A stretch of DNA of 64,000 nucleotides, from the NCBI RefSeq assembly GCF_003814915.1, contig NZ_RKQK01000003.1:186001-250000 (forward strand), in the 5' to 3' direction. Positions within the stretch are counted from its first letter, which is position 1. Each line of letters begins with the position of its first letter. The notes below the pieces were generated by a model. That model worked only from the letters and a program-made list of their open reading frames with translations, had not been told where the DNA came from and searched no databases. The DNA is from Pacificibacter maritimus. Its GTDB lineage: Bacteria > Pseudomonadota > Alphaproteobacteria > Rhodobacterales > Rhodobacteraceae. Below, piece by piece: positions 20,931 to 29,966 of the stretch. The position numbers and the translations under genes were made by a program.

Positions 20931-21629
20931 ATGCTGCTTTACTTTCCCGAGCATAAAATAAAATACGTCAAGATACCCAAAAACGCTTGTTCAACCGTTA
21001 TTAATTCACTGGGTTGGTCACAGGTGCAAGACCGCAGCCCCCACCAATTCGATCATATTTTTAGATCCACATCCGAAGATACATCAGATTGGCACTGTCT
21101 GGCAGTCTTACGTGATCCTTATGAGCGTTTGGTTTCCGCTTATTTGAATAAGCTTGTGATCCCAAGCCCCAAAGAACCTTTCGCGGGCAAGCTGCTTGAT
21201 ACTGTGTGGCAAAACCGACGTGGGCAAACGCGCCCATCCGAAAGCAGCACGATCAGCTTTCGTGAGTTTGTTGAATTCGCTTGCGCACGTGAAGATGCCG
21301 TGTTGGATCAGCATTGGCAAAGCCAGACTTACCATTTGCATGGCGCCACCCCGACAGTGGTTATTGATATGGAAGCGCTCAGCACGGACTGGCAGGCAAA
21401 TGAAGTTCTAAAAGATATTGAGCTCAAAAACTTTGCCCCGCATGCCACTCGGTCCAACATTGAAATAACCAAAGATCTTTCCCGAATAGACGGGTCAGAA
21501 ATCGCGATTTTCCGCAAAATTGCCGACCAATTCCCTCCGCAAGCGGCGTTTAAAAATCCGAAACTCGAAGCGCTCGTGCGCAACAGGTATGCAGAGGATT
21601 ACAAGTTACGGGAAACATTCGGCCTTTGA
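20931..21629 (+). CDS. Sulfotransferase family 2 protein
   Basis: A 232-residue protein with the PAPS-binding pattern of Sulfotransfer_2 enzymes. The 5'-phosphosulfate loop is VKIPKNACSTVINSLG (about residues 13-28) and the 3'-phosphate loop is LRDPYERLVSAYLNK (about residues 58-72). It probably sulfates the glycan made by the preceding genes, which is common in marine bacteria. A GAGGA site lies just upstream of the ATG. A terminator follows, closing the cluster. Confidence 0.87.
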   Translation: MLLYFPEHKIKYVKIPKNACSTVINSLGWSQVQDRSPHQFDHIFRSTSEDTSDWHCLAVLRDPYERLVSAYLNKLVIPSPKEPFAGKLLDTVWQNRRGQTRPSESSTISFREFVEFACAREDAVLDQHWQSQTYHLHGATPTVVIDMEALSTDWQANEVLKDIELKNFAPHATRSNIEITKDLSRIDGSEIAIFRKIADQFPPQAAFKNPKLEALVRNRYAEDYKLRETFGL

Positions 21630-21689
21630 TCGAATAAGCTGCCCTTGGATGCATCGCAAGACGCGCGCAAAGCATCAAACAACCCCACA

Positions 21690-21722
21690 AGCCCCAGTCG
21701 CAGTTCTGCGCTGGGGCTTTTC
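21690..21722 (+). terminator. Terminator of the glycan cluster
   Basis: AGCCCCAG...CTGGGGCT stem (21690-21697 with 21711-21718) followed by TTTT. The remainder of the gap to 21957 holds a 67-codon minus-strand TTG ORF (21675-21878) that overlaps this hairpin and is not convincing. Confidence 0.85.
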
Positions 21723-21957
21723 ATACCGATCCCTCAATATGAAGCCGAGATACATGTCCTCATCGGGCTGGCCGCAGGTGCACAACAGATCTTCGCATTT
21801 GATCTGGGCGTAGCCCCTTCGTTCCGCCCCATGATCTGGATTAAGCCACCTTCCGTACAAATAAGACTGGAACGGCAACTCAAAGGTCTATGGAGGTTGC
21901 CAGCGGCAGGACGGTCATGTGAGACCATGGGAAAACAGTCGACCAAACCTAGTTTTT

Positions 21958-22707
21958 TTAGGGCAACGGGATACCACAGATGTTTTCGGCTTTCGCCATA
22001 CAGTCACCGTTATGGCCACTGCGCCAGCATTGCGCTTCCTGCCCACTTGCCTGCCAGTAATGCTTGGGCAATCGAGGAGGATAAGAGGCGTTGTATTGTC
22101 GCAAATCATGATAGTCTTGATACGAAATTATCTCACTCAGAGGCACTTGCGTAGATCCGACAAAGGTAAGTCGCGAGACTTCTCCTTTGCTCGTGCGGGT
22201 CTTGCCGTCGAGAAAACAGGCGAGTGACTGATCATTCGCCACGATATCTGACTGATGGGGACTATCTGCTATCTCATGTGGAAGTTGCCATTTAGCCCCT
22301 TGCCTAAGGGCATAAGCGCATACGAATTGCAACGACGTGATGTGCGTCGCATCGGAACCAAAGGGAATGCTGAGAGTGTCAGGCCCATCAGACATGGTGG
22401 CGAGCACCGTATGGGGTGGGCCGTTCGCAGCGCTATGCGGGCTAGCAAATCGCTTGTCATAGCAGTCCAGCACAGTAACCGCCGTATTCCCTCCGAGCGC
22501 TTCATTTGAAGTTACCTGTACCGTCACGCGCGACGCAAAACCGGTTTCCCAGTTTTCCTGATTCCACGCAGTGACTTCCCCCTGAAGTCGTTCGTATTGT
22601 TTCGGGTACAAAATGGCCATTTCAAAGACGAACAATGCAACAAATGCAATGATCAAGATGATCGGCGTCACAATCACTACGAGCAATATTTTCGTCACAC
22701 CCGACAT
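21958..22707 (-). CDS. Hypothetical protein with N-terminal membrane anchor
   Basis: A 249-residue protein of unrecognised family. One long hydrophobic segment (about residues 6-31, ILLVVIVTPIILIIAFVALF) is followed by a soluble, presumably periplasmic domain. That domain contains several cysteines, clustering at the end (C-x7-C-x7-C within CWRSGHNGDCMAKAENIC). This suggests disulfide bonds. No neighbour suggests a function. It stands alone between the glycan cluster and the signalling cluster. Confidence 0.65.
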   Translation of the reverse strand: MSGVTKILLVVIVTPIILIIAFVALFVFEMAILYPKQYERLQGEVTAWNQENWETGFASRVTVQVTSNEALGGNTAVTVLDCYDKRFASPHSAANGPPHTVLATMSDGPDTLSIPFGSDATHITSLQFVCAYALRQGAKWQLPHEIADSPHQSDIVANDQSLACFLDGKTRTSKGEVSRLTFVGSTQVPLSEIISYQDYHDLRQYNASYPPRLPKHYWQASGQEAQCWRSGHNGDCMAKAENICGIPLP

Positions 22708-22981
22708 TCGTTCAACCTACTCTTTGCGATATGCGCTGAAGTTTTCAGCCTAGCGGAGTCTGCACCAAACTCAATGGCTGCAGCCCTGCATCACAACCAA
22801 CATTTTTGTATCAAACAAAAATTCAAAGCAGGCCCTTGAATAACTCAAGGTAAGCGTGACCTCGACTTTAAGTAACGTCAAATCACCCCATGTTTACCAA
22901 GTAAGAAGGTCCATTCAGTGATCAAAGGTGTACCTGCGGTCGAAGATTTCGGCCAGAAATCATCAGAATTCGGGGCACAGG

Positions 22982-23674
22982 TCAAAATGTGACACTCAAC
23001 GTCGCTCCGCGGTAAGCTGCATTGGGAATAATGCATAAGCTCCCCCCCCAATTTTCCACACGTCGCCGTGCAATGGTTAGCCCAAATCCACTTCCCTCAA
23101 CAACATCTCGCGGCTTGAGCGTTGTGAAAGGGGCGAAAACACTTTCACAATATGCTTCAGGAATGCCCTCACCATCATCGCAGATAAATAAGGCCCCATC
23201 TGTTTGAATGTTGGTCAAATGAACACTGCCCGTCTTATTCGTGTTATGCCGACAGGCGTTATCGATGAGCGCGACAATAACATGCTGCAACGCGCCCGCC
23301 GGTACATTACACACCTGCGGTTGCAATTCGGTCGTGATAGAAAATCCCTCAGGCGGCGAAAACGCAGCGACAACCGACGAAACCACTGTTTGCAGATCAA
23401 GCCTTTCGCAGGGCTCCGCCTCCCCCTCTAGACGGCAAAATTCGCGCACAGACAAAATGAGGTTATCGGCCCGTTTCGCATTCACCTTTACTTCAGACAA
23501 GAACCGAAAAACGTCTGCTGGAATCTGTTCGGAGATCGACGCCAAGTCCTCAACGATCCATTCTGGCAAAGTATCTGCCGCACGCAAACAAGCACGAACA
23601 TCATGAATGAAATGCGATTCAAACTGGCTATGTGACATTTTCAGATCTTTTGCATTCATCATTGTCGTTAGCAT
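22982..23674 (-). CDS. Soluble sensor histidine kinase
   Basis: A 230-residue kinase without membrane segments. A short dimerization region contains the candidate phospho-acceptor His24 in HFIHDVRACL. The ATPase domain follows, with N-box VALIDNACRHN, G1 DDGEGIP, F-box FAPFTTL and G2 GSGFGLTIARRR. A GAGG site eight bases before the ATG at 23674 supports this start. It is divergent from the receiver gene at 23840, its most likely partner. No sensory domain is visible, so its input must come from another protein. Confidence 0.87.
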   Translation of the reverse strand: MLTTMMNAKDLKMSHSQFESHFIHDVRACLRAADTLPEWIVEDLASISEQIPADVFRFLSEVKVNAKRADNLILSVREFCRLEGEAEPCERLDLQTVVSSVVAAFSPPEGFSITTELQPQVCNVPAGALQHVIVALIDNACRHNTNKTGSVHLTNIQTDGALFICDDGEGIPEAYCESVFAPFTTLKPRDVVEGSGFGLTIARRRVENWGGSLCIIPNAAYRGATLSVTF

Positions 23675-23839
23675 TTTGGGGGCCTCATTGAGATATGAAG
23701 ACGATGGTAATCCTTATTCTTTGCGAAATCCTTTACGCTTTCATTTTTCAATGTTCATCACCGCACATTGAATAAATCGCTTTAACCCAAACTTCACAGT
23801 CTTCCGCAATAGTTGCTCATATAAATGAGAGGCTTGGCG

Positions 23840-24523
23840 ATGAAATCCATCAACCCAACACAGGTAGATCCAATCCCTGCGGCGTATTCCCCTGCTGCGC
23901 AGACCAAACGGGTTGAAATCCTAATCGTTGACGATTCTTCCTTTGATACCAAAAATATCGAACGCCAATGTCTGCGTACCAGCCTATATTGTGCGATAGA
24001 TACAGCCACAGATGTCGAAACGATGCGTCAGGCGCTGGATACGAAAACATACGATGTCATATTCATAGACTATCACCTCGCAAGTGAAACTGGAATTGAA
24101 GCCCGCAAAGTCATATGCGAGCACCCCAAAAACGGGGACACAACAACCATCATGATCACTGGCGAAGTGTGCCATGAAGTTGCAGTATCTGCGATCAAGA
24201 ACGGGTGCCAAGACTATGTTGCGAAAAGTGATCTAAACTCTACCGCCCTAGAAATGATGCTGAAGACCGCGACCAAACGGCTGGAAGACCATGCAACACA
24301 GGTTTTACAACGTGAAATGGATGCCATTCATGCCAGAACAATGGGCGCTGTGACCGAAGTTGTTCAGCAAGAACTGAGTGATGAGCGCATGGTATCTTTA
24401 CTGCTCAAAGCACTGACACAAATAGGCTATGCCGATGGCCGCCCGTATATCAACGCTGCGCCAGAGGCACCAAACCTTCTTTCCGAAGACGATACAGACC
24501 CGAATTTTTTCATCTTTAAGTGA
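23840..24523 (+). CDS. Response regulator, receiver domain with helical tail
   Basis: A 227-residue protein. The receiver domain (about residues 20-145) has the acidic pair in LIVDDSS, phospho-acceptor Asp77 in FIDYHLASETG, Thr in MITGEV, and Lys in DYVAKSDL. The tail of about 80 residues has no recognised DNA-binding or enzyme domain. A GAGAGG site in front of 23840 supports this ATG over the one at 23825. Its stop lies seven bases before the next kinase, so the two form an operon. Confidence 0.85.
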   Translation: MKSINPTQVDPIPAAYSPAAQTKRVEILIVDDSSFDTKNIERQCLRTSLYCAIDTATDVETMRQALDTKTYDVIFIDYHLASETGIEARKVICEHPKNGDTTTIMITGEVCHEVAVSAIKNGCQDYVAKSDLNSTALEMMLKTATKRLEDHATQVLQREMDAIHARTMGAVTEVVQQELSDERMVSLLLKALTQIGYADGRPYINAAPEAPNLLSEDDTDPNFFIFK

Positions 24524-24530
24524 GTAATCA

Positions 24531-26348
24531 TTGAACACTTCAGTCCAAGGTGCAAATGGATATGCGCCAATTTTTTCCAGTAAAGACAAACATCAAGAAG
24601 ATGTTGAATCAAAACGGAAGCGAATAGTCCGTTCAGGACGGCTCCATTGGGTTCATTGGTCGGTCATTTGCTTGTCATTTATGATTACTTTAATCGCATG
24701 GGGCTTTTCAAGTAGCCAAGTCGAACGCAATGGCCTTGCGCAGTTTGATCATGCTGCCACACAAATCATAGAATCCGTAACGGAGCGAATGCAAAAATAC
24801 GAAGGCGGTCTATGGGGCGGCGTCGCTGCAATTGCATCACACGATGGCGATATATCTCGAAGTGACTGGGAAAAATATGCAGCAACGCTGCACATTGCCC
24901 AAAAATATCCCGGCATCAATGGAATTGGCGTCATTCACAACATTCAACCTGATCAGTTGGAAACTTACCTTGCTCGCCAGCGTGAAACCTACCCCAGTTT
25001 TGATGTCTTTCCAAAACACGAGCACGCCGATCTTTTCCCAATTACTTACATTGAACCTGTAAGCATAAATGCACCTGCAATCGGTCTAGACATCGCCCAT
25101 GAAACAAATCGCTATAAGGCAGCCACACTCGCGCGTGAAACGGGTCAGGCGCAAATTACGGGACCGATCATATTGGTGCAAGATTCCGCCAAGACACCTG
25201 GTTTTCTATTCTACACACCGTTCTATGCTTTGGGGCGCGAATTTGCTCCGAACGTCGGTGACAACGACTTTATCGGCCTCGTCTACGCACCTTTTATTTT
25301 CCATAAACTGATTGCGGGAACGCTCGAGAAAAGCAACCGCCAGCTATATTTTAGAGTTCGAGATGGAGATCAAACCCTGTACTCGGAAATGGATGACCAC
25401 CACACTGACCTGCAAAAAGATGATATCTTCACCAAGTCTGTGGAGCTCAATCTGTACGGTAGAACTTGGGTCTTCGATATCTGGGCAGGACCCGAATTTC
25501 GTAAAAACATGTCGAGTAACAATCCACTTGTCATCTTGTTGAGTGGGATATTGATTGAGATAATTCTATTTATCCTCTTCATTTTATTGTCGCGCTCAAA
25601 CATCCGTGCGCTTTCTTTTGCTGAAATGGTATCCGACGAACTGCGACAAAAAGCCAACGAGCTTGGGCGCTCCAATGCTGACTTAGAAAAGTTTGCCTAT
25701 ATTACATCTCATGATTTAAAGACGCCTCTAAGAGGCATGGCGGATTTGACAGAGTATGTTGAAGAAGACCTATCGACCTATCTCAATAGTCCGGATGCCA
25801 ACCCTGATGTCGCTTTTAATCTGGACCGCATGCGCACCCAAATTCAGCGCATGGAAAACCTGATCAAAGGCATCCTAGCCTATTCAGGGGTCGATAAAAA
25901 CAATACGACCAATGAAACCGTAGACCTTAACGTTCTTGTCCGGCGCATCCAAGTTGACCTGTCCTTAACCCCGCGCCAAGTACAGATAGTTAACCCTCTT
26001 CCAATCCTTGAAACCAACCAAACGCGCCTCACCCAAGTGATGACGAACCTCATCGGGAATGCCGCAAAATATCATTGCGACATTGAGAATGCAGAAATTT
26101 TAATATCTTCGCAAGACCTCGGAGATATGGTCCAAATCATTGTTTCGGATAATGGCCCTGGAATTGATCGTCGCTTTCACAGCAAGGTCTTTGAACCATT
26201 TCAGTCGCTTCAATCCAAAGACAAGATAGAGAGTACAGGAATCGGTCTATCCATTGTGAAGCGAACAGTCGAATTTTACGGAGGAAATCTGAGGATAGAC
26301 TCTGATCTTGGGCGTGGAACTTCGATGATTTTTACTTGGCCAAAGTAG
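24531..26348 (+). CDS. Membrane histidine kinase with CHASE sensor domain
   Basis: A 605-residue inner-membrane kinase. It has a transmembrane helix at about 44-63, a periplasmic CHASE domain (about 80-300, with YPGINGIGVI and a GPIILVQD segment), and a second transmembrane helix at about 330-352. A coiled linker leads to the HisKA helix with His394 in YITSHDLKTPLRG. The ATPase domain has N-box NLIGNAAKYH, G1 DNGPGID and G2 GIGLSIVKR. The start is TTG, since no ATG or GTG fits better. CHASE domains sense small extracellular ligands. Its end is followed at once by a receiver gene. Confidence 0.9.
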   Translation: MNTSVQGANGYAPIFSSKDKHQEDVESKRKRIVRSGRLHWVHWSVICLSFMITLIAWGFSSSQVERNGLAQFDHAATQIIESVTERMQKYEGGLWGGVAAIASHDGDISRSDWEKYAATLHIAQKYPGINGIGVIHNIQPDQLETYLARQRETYPSFDVFPKHEHADLFPITYIEPVSINAPAIGLDIAHETNRYKAATLARETGQAQITGPIILVQDSAKTPGFLFYTPFYALGREFAPNVGDNDFIGLVYAPFIFHKLIAGTLEKSNRQLYFRVRDGDQTLYSEMDDHHTDLQKDDIFTKSVELNLYGRTWVFDIWAGPEFRKNMSSNNPLVILLSGILIEIILFILFILLSRSNIRALSFAEMVSDELRQKANELGRSNADLEKFAYITSHDLKTPLRGMADLTEYVEEDLSTYLNSPDANPDVAFNLDRMRTQIQRMENLIKGILAYSGVDKNNTTNETVDLNVLVRRIQVDLSLTPRQVQIVNPLPILETNQTRLTQVMTNLIGNAAKYHCDIENAEILISSQDLGDMVQIIVSDNGPGIDRRFHSKVFEPFQSLQSKDKIESTGIGLSIVKRTVEFYGGNLRIDSDLGRGTSMIFTWPK

Positions 26349-26374
26349 GCCCTGCAAACGGCGTGAGGGACCGC

Positions 26375-26824
26375 ATGATCTTAGAGAACAACATTCAAGA
26401 CAAAGCACACACAACCTTTCTAGTTGTGGATGACAATGATCTAGATTTTGAAAAAATCACCCGCAGTTTTGCGCGTTTAAAAATAGACAATGATGTCATA
26501 CGTGCAACCGACGGTATAGAAGCACTTGATTTGCTACGCAGTTTGCATGCGCGTGGGGAGATCAGTCCACCGATTGTATTGCTTGACCTAAACATGCCGC
26601 GTATGGGGGGGATAGAGTTTCTATCAGAGTTACGCTCTGACGAAAAAATTGCGTCTACACCTGTGTTTATTCTTACGACCTCAGATCATCCAGAGGATAT
26701 CTCAAAAGCGCATGAATTCAACGTATCGGGCTATATCATTAAGCCGCTTCAGCGTGATCAAATGCTCAATGCATTGAATACGTTAAATATGTTTTGGGCG
26801 CTGTGCGAGTACCAAAAACATTGA
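26375..26824 (+). CDS. Single-domain response regulator (Rcp1-like)
   Basis: A stand-alone receiver of 149 residues. It shows LVVDDNDLDFE, phospho-acceptor Asp71 in VLLDLNMPRMGG, Thr in ILTTSDHPED, and Lys in GYIIKPLQ. The layout matches Rcp1-type receivers that pair with soluble or phytochrome-type kinases. The frame extends upstream into the kinase gene, but the ATG at 26375 follows a GAGGGA site. It probably accepts phosphate from the CHASE kinase and acts by protein contact. Confidence 0.88.
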   Translation: MILENNIQDKAHTTFLVVDDNDLDFEKITRSFARLKIDNDVIRATDGIEALDLLRSLHARGEISPPIVLLDLNMPRMGGIEFLSELRSDEKIASTPVFILTTSDHPEDISKAHEFNVSGYIIKPLQRDQMLNALNTLNMFWALCEYQKH

Positions 26825-26878
26825 AGGCCTATAGCACAGGTCGAAGATAAGGTATTTTTAGAACCCTTTCCTACCGAC

Positions 26879-27244
26879 CTAAAGTGACGGTTTGTGTGTA
26901 GTGACATCATAGGATGCCAGAGCCAATAACCCACCTGCTATCGCCCAATTTTTCACGAAAATTGTCATTTGCCACGGATCATTTGGGATAAAGTGAAAAG
27001 CGCTCGTCAGGATACAGTATAATGCCAAGGATCTAGCGACCCAAGCAACACCCCTGTTTAATACCAAAAGAGCAGCCGCCACGAAATTATAAATCAGTGC
27101 CGGCCACACAAGAAATTGTGGCAATCCAAACCCCGCCAATAGCGACTTTGCAGCTGACGGGTCGTTGAGTTTTTGCGCCGCGCCACCAAAGAAAAGGGAT
27201 GCCAGCAAAAAACGCGCGAGTATCGTCTCAAATCGCAGCGGCAT
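26879..27244 (-). CDS. DoxX family membrane protein
   Basis: A 121-residue protein with four hydrophobic helices and the DoxX opening (ARFLLASLFFGGAAQKLNDP). Mycobacterial DoxX takes part in a membrane oxidoreductase complex that handles oxidative stress. Here the gene follows MsrB, which agrees with that. A longer frame would overlap msrB; the ATG at 27244 avoids this and leaves a 28-base gap. Confidence 0.8.
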   Translation of the reverse strand: MPLRFETILARFLLASLFFGGAAQKLNDPSAAKSLLAGFGLPQFLVWPALIYNFVAAALLVLNRGVAWVARSLALYCILTSAFHFIPNDPWQMTIFVKNWAIAGGLLALASYDVTTHKPSL

Positions 27245-27272
27245 TTTGTCGATGCACTGCGATGAGTCGTTC

Positions 27273-27737
27273 TTATGCGGCTTTAAAAACAAGGCTCACC
27301 CCGTTCAAACAGTGACGCTTACCAGTTGGTGTCGGGCCATCATCAAAAACATGCCCCAAATGACTTCCACAACGGCGACAGTGAACTTCTGTACGGCGCG
27401 CAAACAAAGAGTTGTCATCCTTCGTACCGATTGCATTTGGAAGCGGAGCATAAAAGCTGGGCCAGCCTGTACCACTGTCAAACTTCGTTGACGCATCATA
27501 AAGCGGTAAGTCACAACCACGGCACGCGTATATACCACTGCGCTTTTCATCATTGAGTGCACTCGATCCTGCACGCTCGGTTTTTTCATCCCGCATGACA
27601 GCATACTCGGCATCAGACAGCATTGCGCGCCATTCTTCTTCGCTGCGCGTAACTTCAAAGGCCCCCTCTTGTGCTGCGCGTGCGGAACCGGCTGCGATAA
27701 GTGACGTTGCTGATAAGATAAAGGTACGGCGTTTCAT
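27273..27737 (-). CDS. msrB: Peptide-methionine (R)-S-oxide reductase, exported
   Basis: Repairs methionine-R-sulfoxide in proteins. The 154-residue protein starts MKRRTFILSATSLIAAGSARA, a twin-arginine-like signal peptide, so it should act in the periplasm. The mature part has zinc-binding CRGCDLPLY and CRRCGSHLGH, the GTGWPSFY signature, and the catalytic Cys in RHCLNGVSL. An AGGAG site precedes the ATG at 27737; upstream in-frame residues are doubtful. It lies between the fasciclin genes and doxX, suggesting an envelope oxidative-stress unit. Confidence 0.92.
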   Translation of the reverse strand: MKRRTFILSATSLIAAGSARAAQEGAFEVTRSEEEWRAMLSDAEYAVMRDEKTERAGSSALNDEKRSGIYACRGCDLPLYDASTKFDSGTGWPSFYAPLPNAIGTKDDNSLFARRTEVHCRRCGSHLGHVFDDGPTPTGKRHCLNGVSLVFKAA

Positions 27738-27822
27738 GAGCGGCTCCTGCCAATAAGGTTTGCGCTCTGCCCTGATCCCCGAAAGGAGACCAAAGCAAAG
27801 CATTTTATACGGTTACTGCGCC

Positions 27823-28392
27823 TTATTTCGGCAACAACACTTTGTTGATGACGTGGATCACACCGTTTGACTGGTTCACGTCAGCGATGGTCACAAGGCT
27901 TGCGTTACCGCTTTCGTCATAGATGTAAACGTTTTTGCCTTTAACTTGTGCAGACAGGTTGTCGCCTGACACAGCTTCAAAATGGTAGAAGCCATCAGAA
28001 CTGTTACGTGCGGCTTTCACGATATCGGCTGCGGACCATTTGCCAGCCACAACATGCGATGTCAAAATTTTGGTCAGCATGTCTTTGTTTTCTGGCTTCA
28101 AAAGTGTTTCCACTGTGCCTTCGGGCAGTGCTTCAAAGCCAGCATTCACAGGCGCGAACACGGTGAATGGGCCAGGGCTTGCCAGCGTGTCAACAAGACC
28201 TGCGGCCTGCACGGCGGCAACCAAAGTTGTGTGATCCGCAGAGTTTACAGCATTTTCAACGATGTTCTTTTCTTCAAACATGGCAGCGCCACCAACCATA
28301 GGGTTGTCTGCATGTGCAGCCGTTGCAAGCAAGCCTGCAAATGCTGCTGCGTTGAGTGTGTGAAGAACTGTTTTTGTGAATGTAAGTTTCAT
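27823..28392 (-). CDS. Secreted fasciclin-domain protein (copy 1)
   Basis: A 189-residue protein with a signal peptide ending at about ATAAHA, then a single FAS1 domain of about 150 residues. FAS1 motifs H1 (GPFTVFAPVNAGFEALP) and H2 (LTSHVVAGKW, then NGVIHVINKVLLP) are clear. FAS1 domains mediate adhesion or ligand binding outside the cell. The N-terminal half of the mature protein is nearly identical to that of copy 2 upstream, so the pair arose by tandem duplication. A candidate ECF-type promoter lies upstream. Confidence 0.93.
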   Translation of the reverse strand: MKLTFTKTVLHTLNAAAFAGLLATAAHADNPMVGGAAMFEEKNIVENAVNSADHTTLVAAVQAAGLVDTLASPGPFTVFAPVNAGFEALPEGTVETLLKPENKDMLTKILTSHVVAGKWSAADIVKAARNSSDGFYHFEAVSGDNLSAQVKGKNVYIYDESGNASLVTIADVNQSNGVIHVINKVLLPK

Positions 28393-28443
28393 GTCTATAC
28401 TTCCCTATTGGTTTCAGCCGTTTCTTGGTGGCTATGAAGAAGA

Positions 28444-28469
28444 CACGCATCTGTGGCGGAATAGTTTCA
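28444..28469 (-). promoter_or_regulatory. Candidate ECF sigma promoter of fasciclin copy 1
   Basis: On the minus strand TGAAAC (28464-28469), 16-base spacer, CGTG (28444-28447). It lies about 50 bases upstream of the ATG. The same pattern occurs before fasciclin copy 2 and in similar form (TGGAAT) before the sigma gene. Confidence 0.5.
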
Positions 28470-28521
28470 GCCAACTCCAATAAAAGTGCACTTTTTTAAA
28501 AAAACATTTGTTTTCAATACG

Positions 28522-28547
28522 AAAACCCCCAACCAGAGGCTGGGGGT
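28522..28547 (-). terminator. Terminator of fasciclin copy 2
   Basis: ACCCCCA/TGGGGGT stem followed on the minus strand by TTTT. It separates the two fasciclin genes, so copy 1 needs its own promoter. Confidence 0.82.
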
Positions 28548-28583
28548 CAACGGTAAATCAATAAAACTTGGGAGAAGCGTGAC

Positions 28584-29141
28584 TTACATTTTTGGCAATA
28601 GAACCGCGTCGATCACGTGGATCACACCGTTTGATTGCTTAACATCAGCGATGGTCACCATAGCAGTGCCGCCATTTTCATCTTCCAATGTGATCATGCC
28701 ATCAGCGTATGATGCTTGCAAAGTACAGCCGCCAACGGTTGGAACAGGGTGCTTGCCGCCGTCATCTTCAATCATACCTTGCAAAGCGTCAGACATCACC
28801 GCTTTGCCAACAACGTGACACGTCAGGATTGTTGTAAGCATCTCTTTGTTTTCTGGCTTCAAAAGGTTTTCAACGGTGCCTTCGGGCAAAGCTGCGAAAG
28901 CATCATTGGTTGGTGCGAAAACTGTGAACGGGCCTTCGGATGCAAGTGTGTCAACCAGACCTGCGGCTTGAACAGCAGCAACAAGTGTTGTGTGATCAGC
29001 AGAATTTACCGCGTTTTCAACGATGTTTTTGTCTTCATACATAGCAGCACCACCAACCATTGGGTTGTCGTCTGCAAAGGCGGCACCAGCAGTCAAAGCG
29101 ATTGCAGTTGCACCAGAAAGAAGAATTTTCGCGAAAGTCAT
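28584..29141 (-). CDS. Secreted fasciclin-domain protein (copy 2)
   Basis: A 185-residue paralogue of copy 1 with its own signal peptide (ending about AGAAFA) and one FAS1 domain (GPFTVFAPTNDAFAALP, then NGVIHVIDAVLLP). Unlike copy 1 it has a cysteine pair (LTCHVV and GGCTLQ) that could form a disulfide. It is preceded by an ECF-type promoter motif and followed by its own terminator. It lies directly downstream of the sigma/anti-sigma pair. Confidence 0.93.
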   Translation of the reverse strand: MTFAKILLSGATAIALTAGAAFADDNPMVGGAAMYEDKNIVENAVNSADHTTLVAAVQAAGLVDTLASEGPFTVFAPTNDAFAALPEGTVENLLKPENKEMLTTILTCHVVGKAVMSDALQGMIEDDGGKHPVPTVGGCTLQASYADGMITLEDENGGTAMVTIADVKQSNGVIHVIDAVLLPKM

Positions 29142-29192
29142 AATGTAATTCCCTATTGGTTAGTCCGAGTTGTTTCGGAAGACATAAGGAAC

Positions 29193-29219
29193 CACGTAAA
29201 GGGGGTGTGAAAAGTTTCA
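29193..29219 (-). promoter_or_regulatory. Candidate ECF sigma promoter of fasciclin copy 2
   Basis: On the minus strand TGAAAC (29214-29219), 17-base spacer, CGTG (29193-29196). It lies about 50 bases upstream of the start codon. Confidence 0.5.
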
Positions 29220-29273
29220 CGGCTCAGAGATTATTTTTCACATCAACCCCAAGACTTTGAAGTTAAATAGATT

Positions 29274-29966
29274 TTAAGATGAAATAATTTCACCCGCAGC
29301 CAAGACTGCCCCCGTAGGCGCACCTGTTGGCGACCCGCCGATCGGTTCATCACTGATTGCCAAAGTTCCGCCAAGCATCAGGTCACGCAGATCCTCTGGA
29401 ATGATCACTGTCGCAAGTTGAGCATCTGACAACACACCCAAAGACACGGGTGCGGTTGCACCCTCGGCAATCAACCACAATTCAAGCGAACGACCTGCAA
29501 TTGCAGCGCCTGCTGTGCGATTGATCGACAGCTCAGCAGTCTCTTGATCGTAAGCGGCAGCGACCACCAAACTTCGATCTTCGCCTGCAATTTCAGCGAC
29601 ATATTCTGGTGCAGTTGCTGTGTTGAACACCACTGGCCCCGCGATAATGGCCAAAGCTGCAAGAGAGGCAAAGGCAAGATATGCGAACCGACGCCCAAAC
29701 AGGCCCTGCAAAGAAAAGCCTGACTTTTCTGGACCAAACAGGCGTGCATCGATCTGGGATTTCATCCGCGCAGGTGGCGTCACGGGGGCAAAACCTTCGC
29801 TGAATGACACAAAATCTTCATCCCACTCACGTACAAGCTGTTGCAAAGCAGTGTCTTGCGCCAGACGTGTTTCAAACGCGAGACGGCTTTCGGCATCCAG
29901 TAAATGCAACGCATATTCACCCGCAAGGGCGATATCGTTTTCGCTATGGTCTCGGTCTTGGGTCAC
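29274..29966 (-). CDS. Anti-sigma factor, RskA-like
   Basis: A 230-residue membrane protein. The N-terminal cytoplasmic part (about 1-85) is a zinc-free anti-sigma domain: ALAGEYALHLLDAESRLAFE, then VREWDEDF. One transmembrane helix (about 92-113) follows. The periplasmic RskA-type C-terminal domain comes next (LVVAAAYDQETAELSI, LELWLIAEGATAPVSLG). It should hold the adjacent sigma factor at the membrane until released by proteolysis. Its ATG overlaps the sigma gene stop by four bases. Confidence 0.9.
   Translation of the reverse strand: MTQDRDHSENDIALAGEYALHLLDAESRLAFETRLAQDTALQQLVREWDEDFVSFSEGFAPVTPPARMKSQIDARLFGPEKSGFSLQGLFGRRFAYLAFASLAALAIIAGPVVFNTATAPEYVAEIAGEDRSLVVAAAYDQETAELSINRTAGAAIAGRSLELWLIAEGATAPVSLGVLSDAQLATVIIPEDLRDLMLGGTLAISDEPIGGSPTGAPTGAVLAAGEIISS

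Noticed and set aside
21675-21878. 67-codon minus ORF near the sulfotransferase
   Set aside because: It starts with TTG, runs through the terminator hairpin and has no recognised domain.
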